In this document: positions 48,298 to 57,293 of the stretch, in pieces
Layout: each line of letters opens with the position of its first letter
Position numbering within the stretch: position 1 is the stretch's first letter
Origin: CAYPHY01 sp964410625
GTDB taxonomy: Bacteria > Chloroflexota > Anaerolineae > Promineifilales > Promineifilaceae
Assembly (NCBI GenBank): GCA_964410625.1
Contig: CAYPHY010000010.1
Coordinates: 62,001-126,000, forward strand
Direction: 5' to 3'
DNA length: 64,000 nucleotides
Notes under the pieces: model-generated
The model's database searches: none
Seen by the model: only the letters and a program-made list of their open reading frames with translations
What the model was told of the DNA's origin: nothing
Made by a program: the position numbers and the translations under genes

Positions 48298-49620
48298 TCA
48301 AGGGCAACTAACCAAAGAGACATCATCCACGTACATCGCAGTGATGCCGCCCCAACCATTGTTGTAGACACCAAAGTAGAGTGTGACCGTTTGACCGCGA
48401 TAGGCGGTCAGATTGATCTCATGGTAGCTCCAACCTGTATTTTGTCGTTGAAAGAGCAGCGTGTGTTGTCCGGCATGGTTATAGAGCAAGACCATTTGGG
48501 CGTCGTCACTCAATTGAATATCGGACTCGCTGGAGGTGGGGATGATGGGCGGTGGGTCCAGGCGAGCGGCCGCGCTTCCCGTAGTCAAGGGATGGAGCCA
48601 AAAGCGAAGCGTGACATTACCCGCGCTGTCGGGAATGGTCACGGCTTGCTGGATTGAAGAGTAGCTATACCGGTTATCCGCCGGATTGACGATGCCGGTA
48701 CGCATCGCCCAAGAACCGGCATGAACAACGGCCGAGCTATAGGCGGCGGGGTACTCATTGATGTTGATCTGCCAACCGGAATTGTTTTCAAAGCCGCCGT
48801 TAACGATGCGCTCAGTGCAGTTCGGGGTTGGCGTATTGGTTGGCGGAGGTTGTGAAGTGGGTGGTGGCGGCGGAGGCGGATCGGGCGGCTTTGAGGTCGC
48901 AGTGGCCGTTGCCGTTGGCGTGGGCGAAGGGGTGATGGTTGCTGTCGGTGAAGGGGTGAGCGTTGGTGAGGGGGTGGGCGTAAAGCCATAGACGACGGCT
49001 GGCAGAAAGGCAGGGGCAAGTTCAGAGGTAGAGGTAGGAGTAGGAGTGTGGGTCATTGGCCCCTGGCCGATGACAACCGAGCCGTTTATCCCCGTTCCAG
49101 GTGTGCTTTGCCCGGAGGTGTTGCCAAACGAGGGCGGAGGGTCATCAGAGAAGTTGACGGCCGCGACGGTCTGTGCGGCCGCCTGTCTGGCGGTGAAGGT
49201 GATGGTGATCAACTGTCCATCGGGCATGGTTGCCAGCGGGGTGGAGGCGTCAAAAATTGTGAAGTCAATTTCGCCATCAGTATCACTGGCGTCAAAGCTG
49301 GCGCTGACCAGAAAGGCGGGCGGTACGTTCACTTCTATATCATCGGGAAGGCCGTCACCATTCCCATCGGCCGGATCAAGAGTCAACCAGTTGGCGTCAT
49401 AATCAATGGAAAAAACCAGGCTGCTAATTTCGGCGCCGTTGGCAGCGTAATTAAGCGGAACAGTAACCTGCGTACCGGGCGCGGCGGGAATAGCGGAGGG
49501 AATGGACAACTGTGGCCCATTTGCAGCACGACCGCCAACGGTGGTTGTCCTGACCAGGACCACCATAAGCAATACGGCCGCGATCAATGCCAATCGGTTG
49601 ATTATCTGAGAACGAATCAT
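48298..49620 (-). CDS. Secreted cohesin-like protein with Pro/Thr linker and C-terminal jelly-roll domain
   Basis: 440 residues from the ATG at 49620, with GGAG 8 bases upstream. A signal segment (LALIAAVLLMVVLVRTT) precedes a cohesin-like domain at ~38-185: GTQVTVPLNYAANGAEISSLVFSIDYD (in part) and a D-G-N-G-D-G-L-P-D-D loop that looks calcium-binding. A TPTPTPSP-rich linker covers ~190-270. The C-terminal ~150 residues (NGGFENNSGWQI to DDVSLVSCP) form a CBM/MAM-like jelly roll. It is probably an extracellular scaffold or adhesin. It sits downstream of a larger cohesin/dockerin protein on the same strand. Confidence 0.82.
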   Translation of the reverse strand: MIRSQIINRLALIAAVLLMVVLVRTTTVGGRAANGPQLSIPSAIPAAPGTQVTVPLNYAANGAEISSLVFSIDYDANWLTLDPADGNGDGLPDDIEVNVPPAFLVSASFDASDTDGEIDFTIFDASTPLATMPDGQLITITFTARQAAAQTVAAVNFSDDPPPSFGNTSGQSTPGTGINGSVVIGQGPMTHTPTPTSTSELAPAFLPAVVYGFTPTPSPTLTPSPTATITPSPTPTATATATSKPPDPPPPPPPTSQPPPTNTPTPNCTERIVNGGFENNSGWQININEYPAAYSSAVVHAGSWAMRTGIVNPADNRYSYSSIQQAVTIPDSAGNVTLRFWLHPLTTGSAAARLDPPPIIPTSSESDIQLSDDAQMVLLYNHAGQHTLLFQRQNTGWSYHEINLTAYRGQTVTLYFGVYNNGWGGITAMYVDDVSLVSCP

Positions 49621-49652
49621 GGCTTCCGCTCCTTTGTAGGAGGTGAGTTTCC

Positions 49653-49692
49653 GGAAAGTGGCTACTGGCGCTGCTGCCAATAGCCACTTTCC
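49653..49692. repeat. Long intergenic hairpin between two cohesin genes
   Basis: GGAAAGTGGCTA pairs with TAGCCACTTTCC and TGGC with GCCA, with one C-A mismatch and a 6-base loop, giving a 16-of-17-bp stem. No T-tract follows in either direction. Confidence 0.85.
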
Positions 49693-49738
49693 AGAATTCA
49701 CTCCCAATAGCGTCTAACCTTTAAGAGAGGGTCTATTA

Positions 49739-52700
49739 TCAGCGAAGTGCGACTGGCAAATATACCCTAATGGCGACAGAACCGAATTGGACCGCTCCAT
49801 CATCCGCGGAACCGGCCACACTTTGTCCGCTCGTTGAGCCAAAGGAGACCGGCGGATCACTGGCGAAGCCGACATGGGCAACGTTGCCCAGGGCTGTCTG
49901 GCCTGTTTGCAACTCTAATACGGCTAACATGCCGGAGGGCAAGGACACAGTAGGGTTGGCAGGGTTAAAGATGGTGACATCTAATTCACCATCCACATCG
50001 GCCGCATCATAGCTGACGGCGGCCAAAAAACCGGGTGGCAAGGCCAAGTGGAGCGCGTCCGGCACCCCATCCAAATCGCTATCGGCGGGATTGAAAGCGA
50101 GCAGAGTTTCATCCAGGTCAATAGAGAAAACGAGGGCGTTAATCGCGGCACTACCGGCCGTGAAGTGAATGGGTAAGGAGACTGTTTCTCCAGGTTGGGC
50201 AACCACTTCTCCAATATCTAGCCCCACATCGGTGCTGTTACTCATGTCTGGTCGGGTGTTAGCGGACGTTGCCGTGCGGCTCGTTGTGCTCCCTTGCAGG
50301 CATTGGATCAGGCCATTCAAATCATTAAAGATGACCAGAATGGTGCAAGAGATGTCACCCGCATCTACCTGGGAATCCTGGTTCGGGTCACAGCCACGCG
50401 GCTCGCCGGGGAATGTGCCGCCGGGGGTAGCGGCCGCGCCCGTCCCGTCACCATCGTGAATCTCAAGGATCACGGCCGATATGTCACCGGCATCTACCAC
50501 ACCGTCATCGTTGCAGTCGCCGCCATTGTTGTGCAGGATTTCTACCGCACCGTTACGCATCGTCCCGGCTACGCTGGCCCCGGCCGTATTGCCAAAGGTG
50601 GCGATGGGGCTTGTCGAGAAGCGCACGGTGGTAAATTGGCTGCCACCGACCGGCGGCTGGCAGATTGCGCGGAGGGTGACGTGGACTAAGTCGCTGTTGC
50701 CCAGGGGCGTTACCGGACTGACCGGATCGTAGATCGACACTTCTAAAGTCTGGTTGTGGCCTCGATAGGTGGCGGTTGCGGTATAGCCAGCCGGAAGATT
50801 AAAGCTAACGTCATCAGGAATGCCGTCACCGTTGCTATCACTCGGATCAAAGGCCAGACAGGCATTGTTCAAATCAAGCTCAAAGGCTATGGAAGAGATG
50901 GAGTGGCCGTTGTTGCGGAAGCGAATAGGTATGGCGATCTCTTCGGCGGCATAAACGGGATCAATGTCGTTTTGCGGAACGCTCAACTCCGGGCCGGGAG
51001 GGATGGTGGCAACACGGTCGTGGGCAAAGACATCACGCAGGTTGTTGGTGTCGTCGCTGACCAGGTTATTGGCGTCGGAGGCGAAGGCGACATGGCGGCC
51101 GTTGTCGTTGATCGCCGGCCAGAAGGACGGCCCATTGGCCTCGCTGCCATCATAGCCAAAGGAGGCCTTGCGAATGACACGCGGGCTGTTGATCTTGTAG
51201 ATGTAGATGTCGCGTAGGCCGTTGAAGTCGCCGGGCAGGATGTTGCTGGACTCTGTTTCATAGGCTACATACTGTCCATCCGCGCTGAGCGACGGCCGGT
51301 AAGAATTGCGGTTCCCCTGATTACCAAAATCGTCTACCGAGACGAGCAAGGTTGTGGAGCCAAAGCGTAGGAAAATATCGCTGCTGTTGTTGGTGTCGCC
51401 CGCCACCAGGTTGTCGGCTTGCGAGGCGAAGGCCACCAGTTGCCCGTTGGCGGTTATCGAAGGATGGAAGGAGCGACCCGCTCCAAAGCCCTGGCTGATC
51501 AGGGTGGTCGTTGGCGGCGAAGCGCAGCGATTGCGGACAAAGACATCGCTGATAGTGTCTGCATCCGCCCCCAGGTTGTCGGCATCGCTGGTGAAGGCGA
51601 TGTAGCAGCCGTCCAAACCGGGCGAGATGGCCGGGGTGTAGGACGGGCCGTTCAAGGCTTGCACGCCGCCATTGCCCAATGAAATACGAGTGGTGGTGTT
51701 TGTCTGGCGGTCGCGTAGATAGATATCAGCGACATTGTTGGTATCACCGGCCAGCAGAGAGGTGGCGAAAGAGCGAAAGGCGACGTAACGGCCGTCTTGC
51801 GAGATGGATGGCTGGTCGGATACGGCGTTGCCCTGCGCTCCACCATTGCTGACAGAGACACGCTCCATAGATCCATTTACCTGGTCATAGACGAACACGT
51901 CCGTCGTGCCGTTGGTGTCGCCAGGAACAAGATTGCTGGCTGCGGAGGAGAAGGCGATGAAACGGCCGTCGCGGGAAATAGCGACATTGCTGCCGCCAAA
52001 GTCGCCGGTCACGGCCACCCCGGAATCACCATTGGCCTCGCTTCCACCGAGGCCGACGGAGACACGGCGAGTGGTAACGGAGCCTGGTTCATCAAAGACG
52101 CCATCCCCATCGGCGTCACGGTCGCGGACAAAGACATCCACATGCCCGGCATTATCCCCATCAACCAACGTGTTGGCCTCTGATTCAAAGACCACGTAGC
52201 GGCCGTTGCCGGAAATGGCGGTGCTATAGATACCCGATCCGCCGCCGAAACCTTCGCTGCCATCGCTGTGTAGCGACACGCGCTTCACTACGCCGGGATT
52301 GATCGGATCACACTCCACTAGCGAGAATTTGCTAATCCAGGTGCGCCAACTGTCGCTGTCGGAGAAATGGTAATATTGGTTCGTATACCAGAACTCACAG
52401 TCGTTATATGGATCAACCGACATATGGCTATACCGCCCCCACGGGCCATCCACGAGGGTGTCTGGGTCAGGTAAATCTTGTGAAGCAGAGCCGTCAATTA
52501 AACGCGCCTCGGGCATCAGCGAACCTGTGGGATCGGTTGCCAATCGGCCGGTGTAATAAATTCCCGGATGTCTTCCTTCGCTGGAGCGGCTGTAGGCCAG
52601 GGCCATATTACCCTGGCGATCAACTGCCATGCTGCCTAACCAGCGGTAATCGTTATCGGCCGGTTGCTGGTGCGTCCCTTGCTGGTGAATGGTTGGTGTG

Positions 52701-53797
52701 GGCGCAGTTAGATTGCGGATCTCATACCAACGAACGCCCACGGTGTTGCCATTGCCTACGGTGTGGTTTGCCCACAAGGATGGCGCGACGACTCCGTTCA
52801 CCTGATGGCGGTATTGAAGGGGTTGCATCAGTCGTTGTCCAACGATGTCTAGTTGTTCATCGCTGCCTGCTTGTGGGGCGAGGAAGCCAACCGGCCAAGT
52901 GAAGTTGTTGACAATGGTGGTGCGGGGGCCGCTGAATGTGGATTGGCTGGTGTTGATCCAGTCCACATGGAACTCCCAGGTGTAGAGCTTATTGGGCGGG
53001 GCAACGGCCGCAAAGTAGTTCGGCGTCCCCGTTGGTGGCGGCGGGCCGATCAGATTGCTGGGCAGCAGTCCAAAATAGCCGAGGCTCTCGCTGAAGTAGA
53101 AACTTTGTGTGTCGGGTGTGGGATTTCCAGCGACGAGATCATCACGGTTGAAAGCCCAGACGGTGAACCCCTTTGGCGTGCGGTGCAGACCATTGTCCAC
53201 AACATCATAGAGGTCGGCAGCCATGTAGTAGCCATCCGGCCAGACGCCAAACTTAGGTTGGTCGTGTAGATAGTCGGGGTGAATCTGGAAAGCGTACTGC
53301 GCCCAATGCTGGCTGCGGTCGGCCGTCAGCGGCAGCGTTCCGCCGGTGGTATCCAGGACGCTGCGCGAAACGGCCACACATTGGTAATATGGCCCATCGT
53401 CTATATCCTCATAGGCCACATCACTAACCAGCCAACGGCCGGACATATGATCATAGTGGACCTGGGACTGGCCTCGATTGTATCCGACACAAGGCGTGCC
53501 ATTTAAGCTGCTTTCAGAGAAGAAATCGTTTAGAGAGGTGGCATCTTGCAGGTTGCCGCTAAACTTATCGAACAGCGCGATTTGCAAATTAACAACTTGC
53601 AGATAGTGGTTAAAACCTACCGCCCCGCTTACATCTGGTACGCGCGGGTCGCCATCCAGACGAGAAAGCCCGTCGAACTCTAACAGCACAATGCCATTCG
53701 CGGCGGCTGGTGCGGCACTTGTAGTCGCAAAAGCGACAACGGCCAGTAAAAGAGAGAGAAAAGCAGTGCGAAACGCGAGGTAAGGGTGAATGCGCAT
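49739..53797 (-). CDS. Large secreted protein with propeller-like repeats, two cohesin-like domains and a dockerin-like module
   Basis: 1352 residues; AAGGAGG lies 7 bases before the ATG. Signal peptide 1-32. Residues ~35-510 form a domain of unknown type with DNRYxxxGSMAVDRQGNMALAYS-like features. Residues ~512-930 are about six TolB/PD40-like repeats (ISQDGRYVAFRS pattern). Cohesin-like domain 1 is at ~932-1085, a dockerin-like pair of DxNxDGxVDAGDI loops at ~1089-1160, and cohesin-like domain 2 at ~1180-1340. It ends RVYLPVALR, a C-terminal motif seen on Chloroflexota secreted proteins. It may cross-link with the neighbouring cohesin protein. Ligands unknown. Confidence 0.83.
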   Translation of the reverse strand: MRIHPYLAFRTAFLSLLLAVVAFATTSAAPAAANGIVLLEFDGLSRLDGDPRVPDVSGAVGFNHYLQVVNLQIALFDKFSGNLQDATSLNDFFSESSLNGTPCVGYNRGQSQVHYDHMSGRWLVSDVAYEDIDDGPYYQCVAVSRSVLDTTGGTLPLTADRSQHWAQYAFQIHPDYLHDQPKFGVWPDGYYMAADLYDVVDNGLHRTPKGFTVWAFNRDDLVAGNPTPDTQSFYFSESLGYFGLLPSNLIGPPPPTGTPNYFAAVAPPNKLYTWEFHVDWINTSQSTFSGPRTTIVNNFTWPVGFLAPQAGSDEQLDIVGQRLMQPLQYRHQVNGVVAPSLWANHTVGNGNTVGVRWYEIRNLTAPTPTIHQQGTHQQPADNDYRWLGSMAVDRQGNMALAYSRSSEGRHPGIYYTGRLATDPTGSLMPEARLIDGSASQDLPDPDTLVDGPWGRYSHMSVDPYNDCEFWYTNQYYHFSDSDSWRTWISKFSLVECDPINPGVVKRVSLHSDGSEGFGGGSGIYSTAISGNGRYVVFESEANTLVDGDNAGHVDVFVRDRDADGDGVFDEPGSVTTRRVSVGLGGSEANGDSGVAVTGDFGGSNVAISRDGRFIAFSSAASNLVPGDTNGTTDVFVYDQVNGSMERVSVSNGGAQGNAVSDQPSISQDGRYVAFRSFATSLLAGDTNNVADIYLRDRQTNTTTRISLGNGGVQALNGPSYTPAISPGLDGCYIAFTSDADNLGADADTISDVFVRNRCASPPTTTLISQGFGAGRSFHPSITANGQLVAFASQADNLVAGDTNNSSDIFLRFGSTTLLVSVDDFGNQGNRNSYRPSLSADGQYVAYETESSNILPGDFNGLRDIYIYKINSPRVIRKASFGYDGSEANGPSFWPAINDNGRHVAFASDANNLVSDDTNNLRDVFAHDRVATIPPGPELSVPQNDIDPVYAAEEIAIPIRFRNNGHSISSIAFELDLNNACLAFDPSDSNGDGIPDDVSFNLPAGYTATATYRGHNQTLEVSIYDPVSPVTPLGNSDLVHVTLRAICQPPVGGSQFTTVRFSTSPIATFGNTAGASVAGTMRNGAVEILHNNGGDCNDDGVVDAGDISAVILEIHDGDGTGAAATPGGTFPGEPRGCDPNQDSQVDAGDISCTILVIFNDLNGLIQCLQGSTTSRTATSANTRPDMSNSTDVGLDIGEVVAQPGETVSLPIHFTAGSAAINALVFSIDLDETLLAFNPADSDLDGVPDALHLALPPGFLAAVSYDAADVDGELDVTIFNPANPTVSLPSGMLAVLELQTGQTALGNVAHVGFASDPPVSFGSTSGQSVAGSADDGAVQFGSVAIRVYLPVALR

Positions 53798-53977
53798 CCC
53801 AACTCCTCCTTATAAGAATGTTAACTGCACCGAAAGACTAGAACTGCTACCGACCATCATACCATATGCGAGGCTGAATGGGAAGTACCTCCTGAGTAGA
53901 AAGACATAAAGGAGGCGTGAACATTTCTGGAAGCCAGGTAATTTATTGCGGTTTATTGCTTAGATTAGCTTGTGCGT

Positions 53978-55168
53978 TCAGCAGGGGAGCCTACGTAGTG
54001 GATCAAGGAAGCGTGCAAGGGTGTAGCGCAACCGTTGGCGACGGCCGAACGGCCGATAACGATACGCATACTCGTGGTTGCGCTGCTGTGCCATCATCGT
54101 CCCCAAGCTGCTCATATCAACGTCCTCGCGGCGGCAGAAAACAATCTCGTCCCCTGGCACATTGGCGACGATATTGGCCTCTATCGGCCGCATCACCTGC
54201 CCAAAGCGAAACAGTGGGTTGCGGCCGGGGCGTGTGGTTAGGACATACTCAGATCGCAACTGTGCAGCCGATTTGGTGGCGTGTAGATCAATGTCATACG
54301 CTTTGCCGTGAAAGAAGCTCGTTAGACGGTTGAGCCGGTCGGGGAGCAATTCATAGAAGGCATCATAAACAGCAATGGACTCATCCAAGGGGAGGAAGCG
54401 AAACTGTTGGCGGTAGTGTTGCAAGGGGACCTGGAAAAAGGTCGTCGGCCGCCGGAAATGCGTCCCGACTTCGCCAAAGTTAGTCGTCAGCGATTCGCGC
54501 GGAAAGGCATAGTAGCGGCCGCTATTCACCAGATACTTCGTCTTGATCGGAAACCAGTCCGTGCTGGGGAAGCGGCCGAATAGCTCATGCAACGGGTCTG
54601 CGGGGGTGATGCGGTGGTCGGCCGTTGCATACCACTCGGCAAAAGCAGCCCATTGATCGGCCGTGTACACCTGCCCCTGATACCAGGCAATCGGTAGAAA
54701 AAAGAGATCGCTATCATCAAGATAAGGGATAAAAGGCTGGTGGGTATAGCCGTTGAACCACAGGGCATTCAATGATATTCCGGCGATACGGGGATCATCG
54801 CGGTAAAAATCAACGGCCTGCACAGCATAGCGGTAAAATACCTGCGAGACATAGAGATCATCTTCTAGCAAGATGACTGCTTCATACCGTTGCGACAGTG
54901 CCCCACAGTAAAAGACATTGCCAATCAGCCCCAGGTGATCCGCATGATCGATCACCTCTTTCGAGCCATGCGGCCAGACAAACGCCTGTGCCAGTTGGCG
55001 AACGGCCGCGTTGTCCGCTTTTCGCTGTTGGCTGGCATCCTCGGCCGCGCGATCAATGGAAAGCACCAATGGCACAGGCTCAGGGTAGTGCGCCTGTAGC
55101 AGCGAAGCCAGCAGCCGCTCCAGGGCCAACGGGCGACTGAACGCGGGAATGACAATCGCCGGTCTCAT
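53978..55168 (-). CDS. Glycosyltransferase family 2-like enzyme
   Basis: 396 residues from the ATG at 55168, overlapping the upstream phosphorylase stop (ATGA). GT-A fold: PAIVIPAFSRPLALERLLAS at the N-terminus, LVLSIDRAAED, and LLEDDLYVSQVFYRYA, where EDD is the metal-binding DxD equivalent. The pattern resembles GNT-I-like/GT2 enzymes. Later SRYEAVI-type and RPTTFFQVPLQHY segments have no known function. It is the last gene of a minus-strand block with methyltransferases and a flippase, so it likely decorates a surface glycan. Confidence 0.82.
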   Translation of the reverse strand: MRPAIVIPAFSRPLALERLLASLLQAHYPEPVPLVLSIDRAAEDASQQRKADNAAVRQLAQAFVWPHGSKEVIDHADHLGLIGNVFYCGALSQRYEAVILLEDDLYVSQVFYRYAVQAVDFYRDDPRIAGISLNALWFNGYTHQPFIPYLDDSDLFFLPIAWYQGQVYTADQWAAFAEWYATADHRITPADPLHELFGRFPSTDWFPIKTKYLVNSGRYYAFPRESLTTNFGEVGTHFRRPTTFFQVPLQHYRQQFRFLPLDESIAVYDAFYELLPDRLNRLTSFFHGKAYDIDLHATKSAAQLRSEYVLTTRPGRNPLFRFGQVMRPIEANIVANVPGDEIVFCRREDVDMSSLGTMMAQQRNHEYAYRYRPFGRRQRLRYTLARFLDPLRRLPC

Positions 55169-55938
55169 GGGTACAGTCCGCGGATAAGCGCGTCGAACAC
55201 GCGGCATAGAGTCGTTTGGATGCGTTGAGGATCGGCCGTCATCTGCCACCGTCCACCGGCCAACGTGTCACCCACAACCAGAATCGTTGCTACCCTCGCT
55301 CCCACATAGTCGCCAACAATGAAGAAAGCGGCCGCTTCCATCTCCACCGTTTTAACTCCTTCCGCCTGGTACTGGGCGATTTCGGCCGCTGTCTCGCGGT
55401 AGGGCGCATCGGTTGTCCAGCTTGTTCCCATATCATGGGCAATACCGGCGGTGGTCATAGATTGCTGAATGGCGGCCGTCAACTCCCCAGAGGGCAACGC
55501 TGGCTTCTCCGGCGCGGCGTAGTGATAAGAACTTCCTTCGTCGCGGACCGCTCGCCCCACCACGATCACATCGCCTGTCTGTTGCCCCGGCTGTAGTCCA
55601 CCGGCTACACCTAACGTCACAAATTGCCTGACACCATAGGCCGCCCACTCTTCCAGCAGCACGGCCGTCACCGGCGCACCCACGCCAAATCCACCGACCA
55701 GCGCCACCTGTTGCTTTGTTTTGCCCAGCAAATAGGTTTCGCCAAAGAAGGCATTCACCCGGCGGCCGCGTTGCGCCTTCGCTCCATAGCGCAACAGCGG
55801 CGCATGGTAACAGAATATCACCGTTTGTGGCGCGGGGAAGGTCGGCCCACTGCCCATTTGTTGCCGGTGACGGAGAACATCGGCCGCGCCAAACAGAGCA
55901 GAATGGCGATATTTATCGGGTAGATTGGGATAGCTCAT
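55165..55938 (-). CDS. Nucleoside phosphorylase (PNP/UDP family)
   Basis: 257 residues. Phosphorylase fold with GGFGVGAPVTAVLLEEW, LGVAGGLQPGQQTGDVIV and the ribose-contacting VEMEAAAFFIVG motif. It releases bases from nucleosides by phosphorolysis; uridine or purine cannot be decided from sequence alone. It overlaps the GT2 gene by 4 bases, an unusual pairing with glycan genes that may just be operon convenience, or may recycle nucleotide-sugar by-products. Start at 55938 gives the usual N-terminal length. Confidence 0.9.
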   Translation of the reverse strand: MSYPNLPDKYRHSALFGAADVLRHRQQMGSGPTFPAPQTVIFCYHAPLLRYGAKAQRGRRVNAFFGETYLLGKTKQQVALVGGFGVGAPVTAVLLEEWAAYGVRQFVTLGVAGGLQPGQQTGDVIVVGRAVRDEGSSYHYAAPEKPALPSGELTAAIQQSMTTAGIAHDMGTSWTTDAPYRETAAEIAQYQAEGVKTVEMEAAAFFIVGDYVGARVATILVVGDTLAGGRWQMTADPQRIQTTLCRVFDALIRGLYP

Positions 55939-55980
55939 AGCCCCTATTGTAGAGCGATTCTCCTAAATCGCCGCTGTAGA

Positions 55981-57291
55981 TCATACCCGTCGGATGTACC
56001 AATAGAAAATCAAAGCTTGCAAAAATTCGCAAGCAACCACGGCCGCACAGGTTCCAACCAGTCCATAACGTTGCGTGAATACCCATACGACGGCAATGGT
56101 GATGAGCAATGTCACGGCCGTTGCCTTCAGCGCGACTCGCTCTTGCCCCCTCGTTACCAGATCGAACGACAGCCGCAACACAACGATCGCCGGTATTAAA
56201 CTCCAGGCGAGAATGCCTAGGGCTTCGGCCGCCGGTTCATATGTTGGGTCGTAGAGCAGGGAGATGAACGGCTGCGCGAACACCATCAACAACAGGGAGG
56301 CGCATCCGGCGAAGAGCACCAAGATGAGGAAGGAGGTGTGATAGAGATTAGGAGACTGAGAGACTGAGAGATTACGAGAAGGTGAGAGCGGAGATTGGAG
56401 CGTAGCTCGACGAGTCATGACTGGAAACAGAGCACCGAAGAGGGCATAGGGGATAAGCTTGAGTGCTTCAATGGGGCGCACAGCCGCACTGTACCAACCC
56501 GTCGCGCTGTCACCCACCAGCACCGACAAGGCCAGCGTGCCGCTGCGCTGGTAGACAACGGCCAGAGTTACTATTGCCCCCAAGACCGCCCCTGTTTTTA
56601 GCACTGGAAGCACAGTTCGTCGCTGTAACGTTGCCCAACGAAATGCGATAGGGGGTAAAAAACGATAACAAAGGATAGCGGCCGTGCTGGCCCCAACGAT
56701 ATGGGAAGTAAGTAGCAGCAAGGAGAGGGCCAAAAGCCCAAGATCGCTGCTGACGATCAGGATCACCCCGGCCACCAGCCACAGTGCTGAGACAACCTGA
56801 AAGAGCAGGTATAACTCCATTCGCTCCTCGCCGCGCATATAGCTGCTATAGAGTGTGGAAAAAGCCAGTGGCAACAGCGAAAGGCAGGCCAGGCGAAAGG
56901 GGAGCAACGTCTCGGCCGTCTGGTTGGGCAACCATCCTGCTCCCAGCCAAATGATGAGGATGGCGGCCATTGCCAGCGCCAACTGGATGACTAACGCCGC
57001 CGTTAGCGTTGTTGCCAATTTGTCCTGCTGCTCAACTTTTCCGCTGGCGGCCGCCACCTGGCGAATGAGCAGCGTATCCATCCCGAAGGTGGTGACGACA
57101 TTGGCGATCAAGACCACCGAGGCAATGAAGGCATATTGCCCCAGCACCGCTTCACCCAGATAACGGGCGACCAAAACGGTAAACAGGAAGGCCAGCCCCT
57201 GGCCCAACACGCGCCCCAGCAGCAGCCAGAGCGAATTGAGCGTAACCCGCCTGCCTTGTGTTGTCCGCAGCACGCTTTTGAGCGTCGCCAT
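55981..57291 (-). CDS. Oligosaccharide flippase with repeat-derived segment
   Basis: 436 residues from the ATG at 57291, two bases after the upstream methyltransferase stop. Polytopic: RVTLNSLWLLLGRVLGQGLAF, GMDTLLIRQVAAASGKVEQQDK, LIPYALFGALFPVMTRRA. After ALFPVMTRRA the frame passes through TLQSPLSPSRNLSVSQSPNL, which is the dispersed AGAGATTAG/GAGACTGAG repeat (56344-56400), then re-enters TSFLILVLFAGCASLLLM. The insert lies in a loop between helices and keeps the frame. It probably flips the glycan built by the surrounding enzymes. Confidence 0.87.
   Translation of the reverse strand: MATLKSVLRTTQGRRVTLNSLWLLLGRVLGQGLAFLFTVLVARYLGEAVLGQYAFIASVVLIANVVTTFGMDTLLIRQVAAASGKVEQQDKLATTLTAALVIQLALAMAAILIIWLGAGWLPNQTAETLLPFRLACLSLLPLAFSTLYSSYMRGEERMELYLLFQVVSALWLVAGVILIVSSDLGLLALSLLLLTSHIVGASTAAILCYRFLPPIAFRWATLQRRTVLPVLKTGAVLGAIVTLAVVYQRSGTLALSVLVGDSATGWYSAAVRPIEALKLIPYALFGALFPVMTRRATLQSPLSPSRNLSVSQSPNLYHTSFLILVLFAGCASLLLMVFAQPFISLLYDPTYEPAAEALGILAWSLIPAIVVLRLSFDLVTRGQERVALKATAVTLLITIAVVWVFTQRYGLVGTCAAVVACEFLQALIFYWYIRRV
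56344..56400. repeat. Dispersed AGAGATTAGGAGACTGAGAG repeat within a flippase gene
   Basis: GAGATTAGGAGACTGAGAGA and GATTACGAGAAGG...GGAGATTGGAG belong to the same family as the intergenic copies at 3182, 7810, 17467, 26071 and 36911. Confidence 0.85.
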
Positions 57292-57293
57292 GC

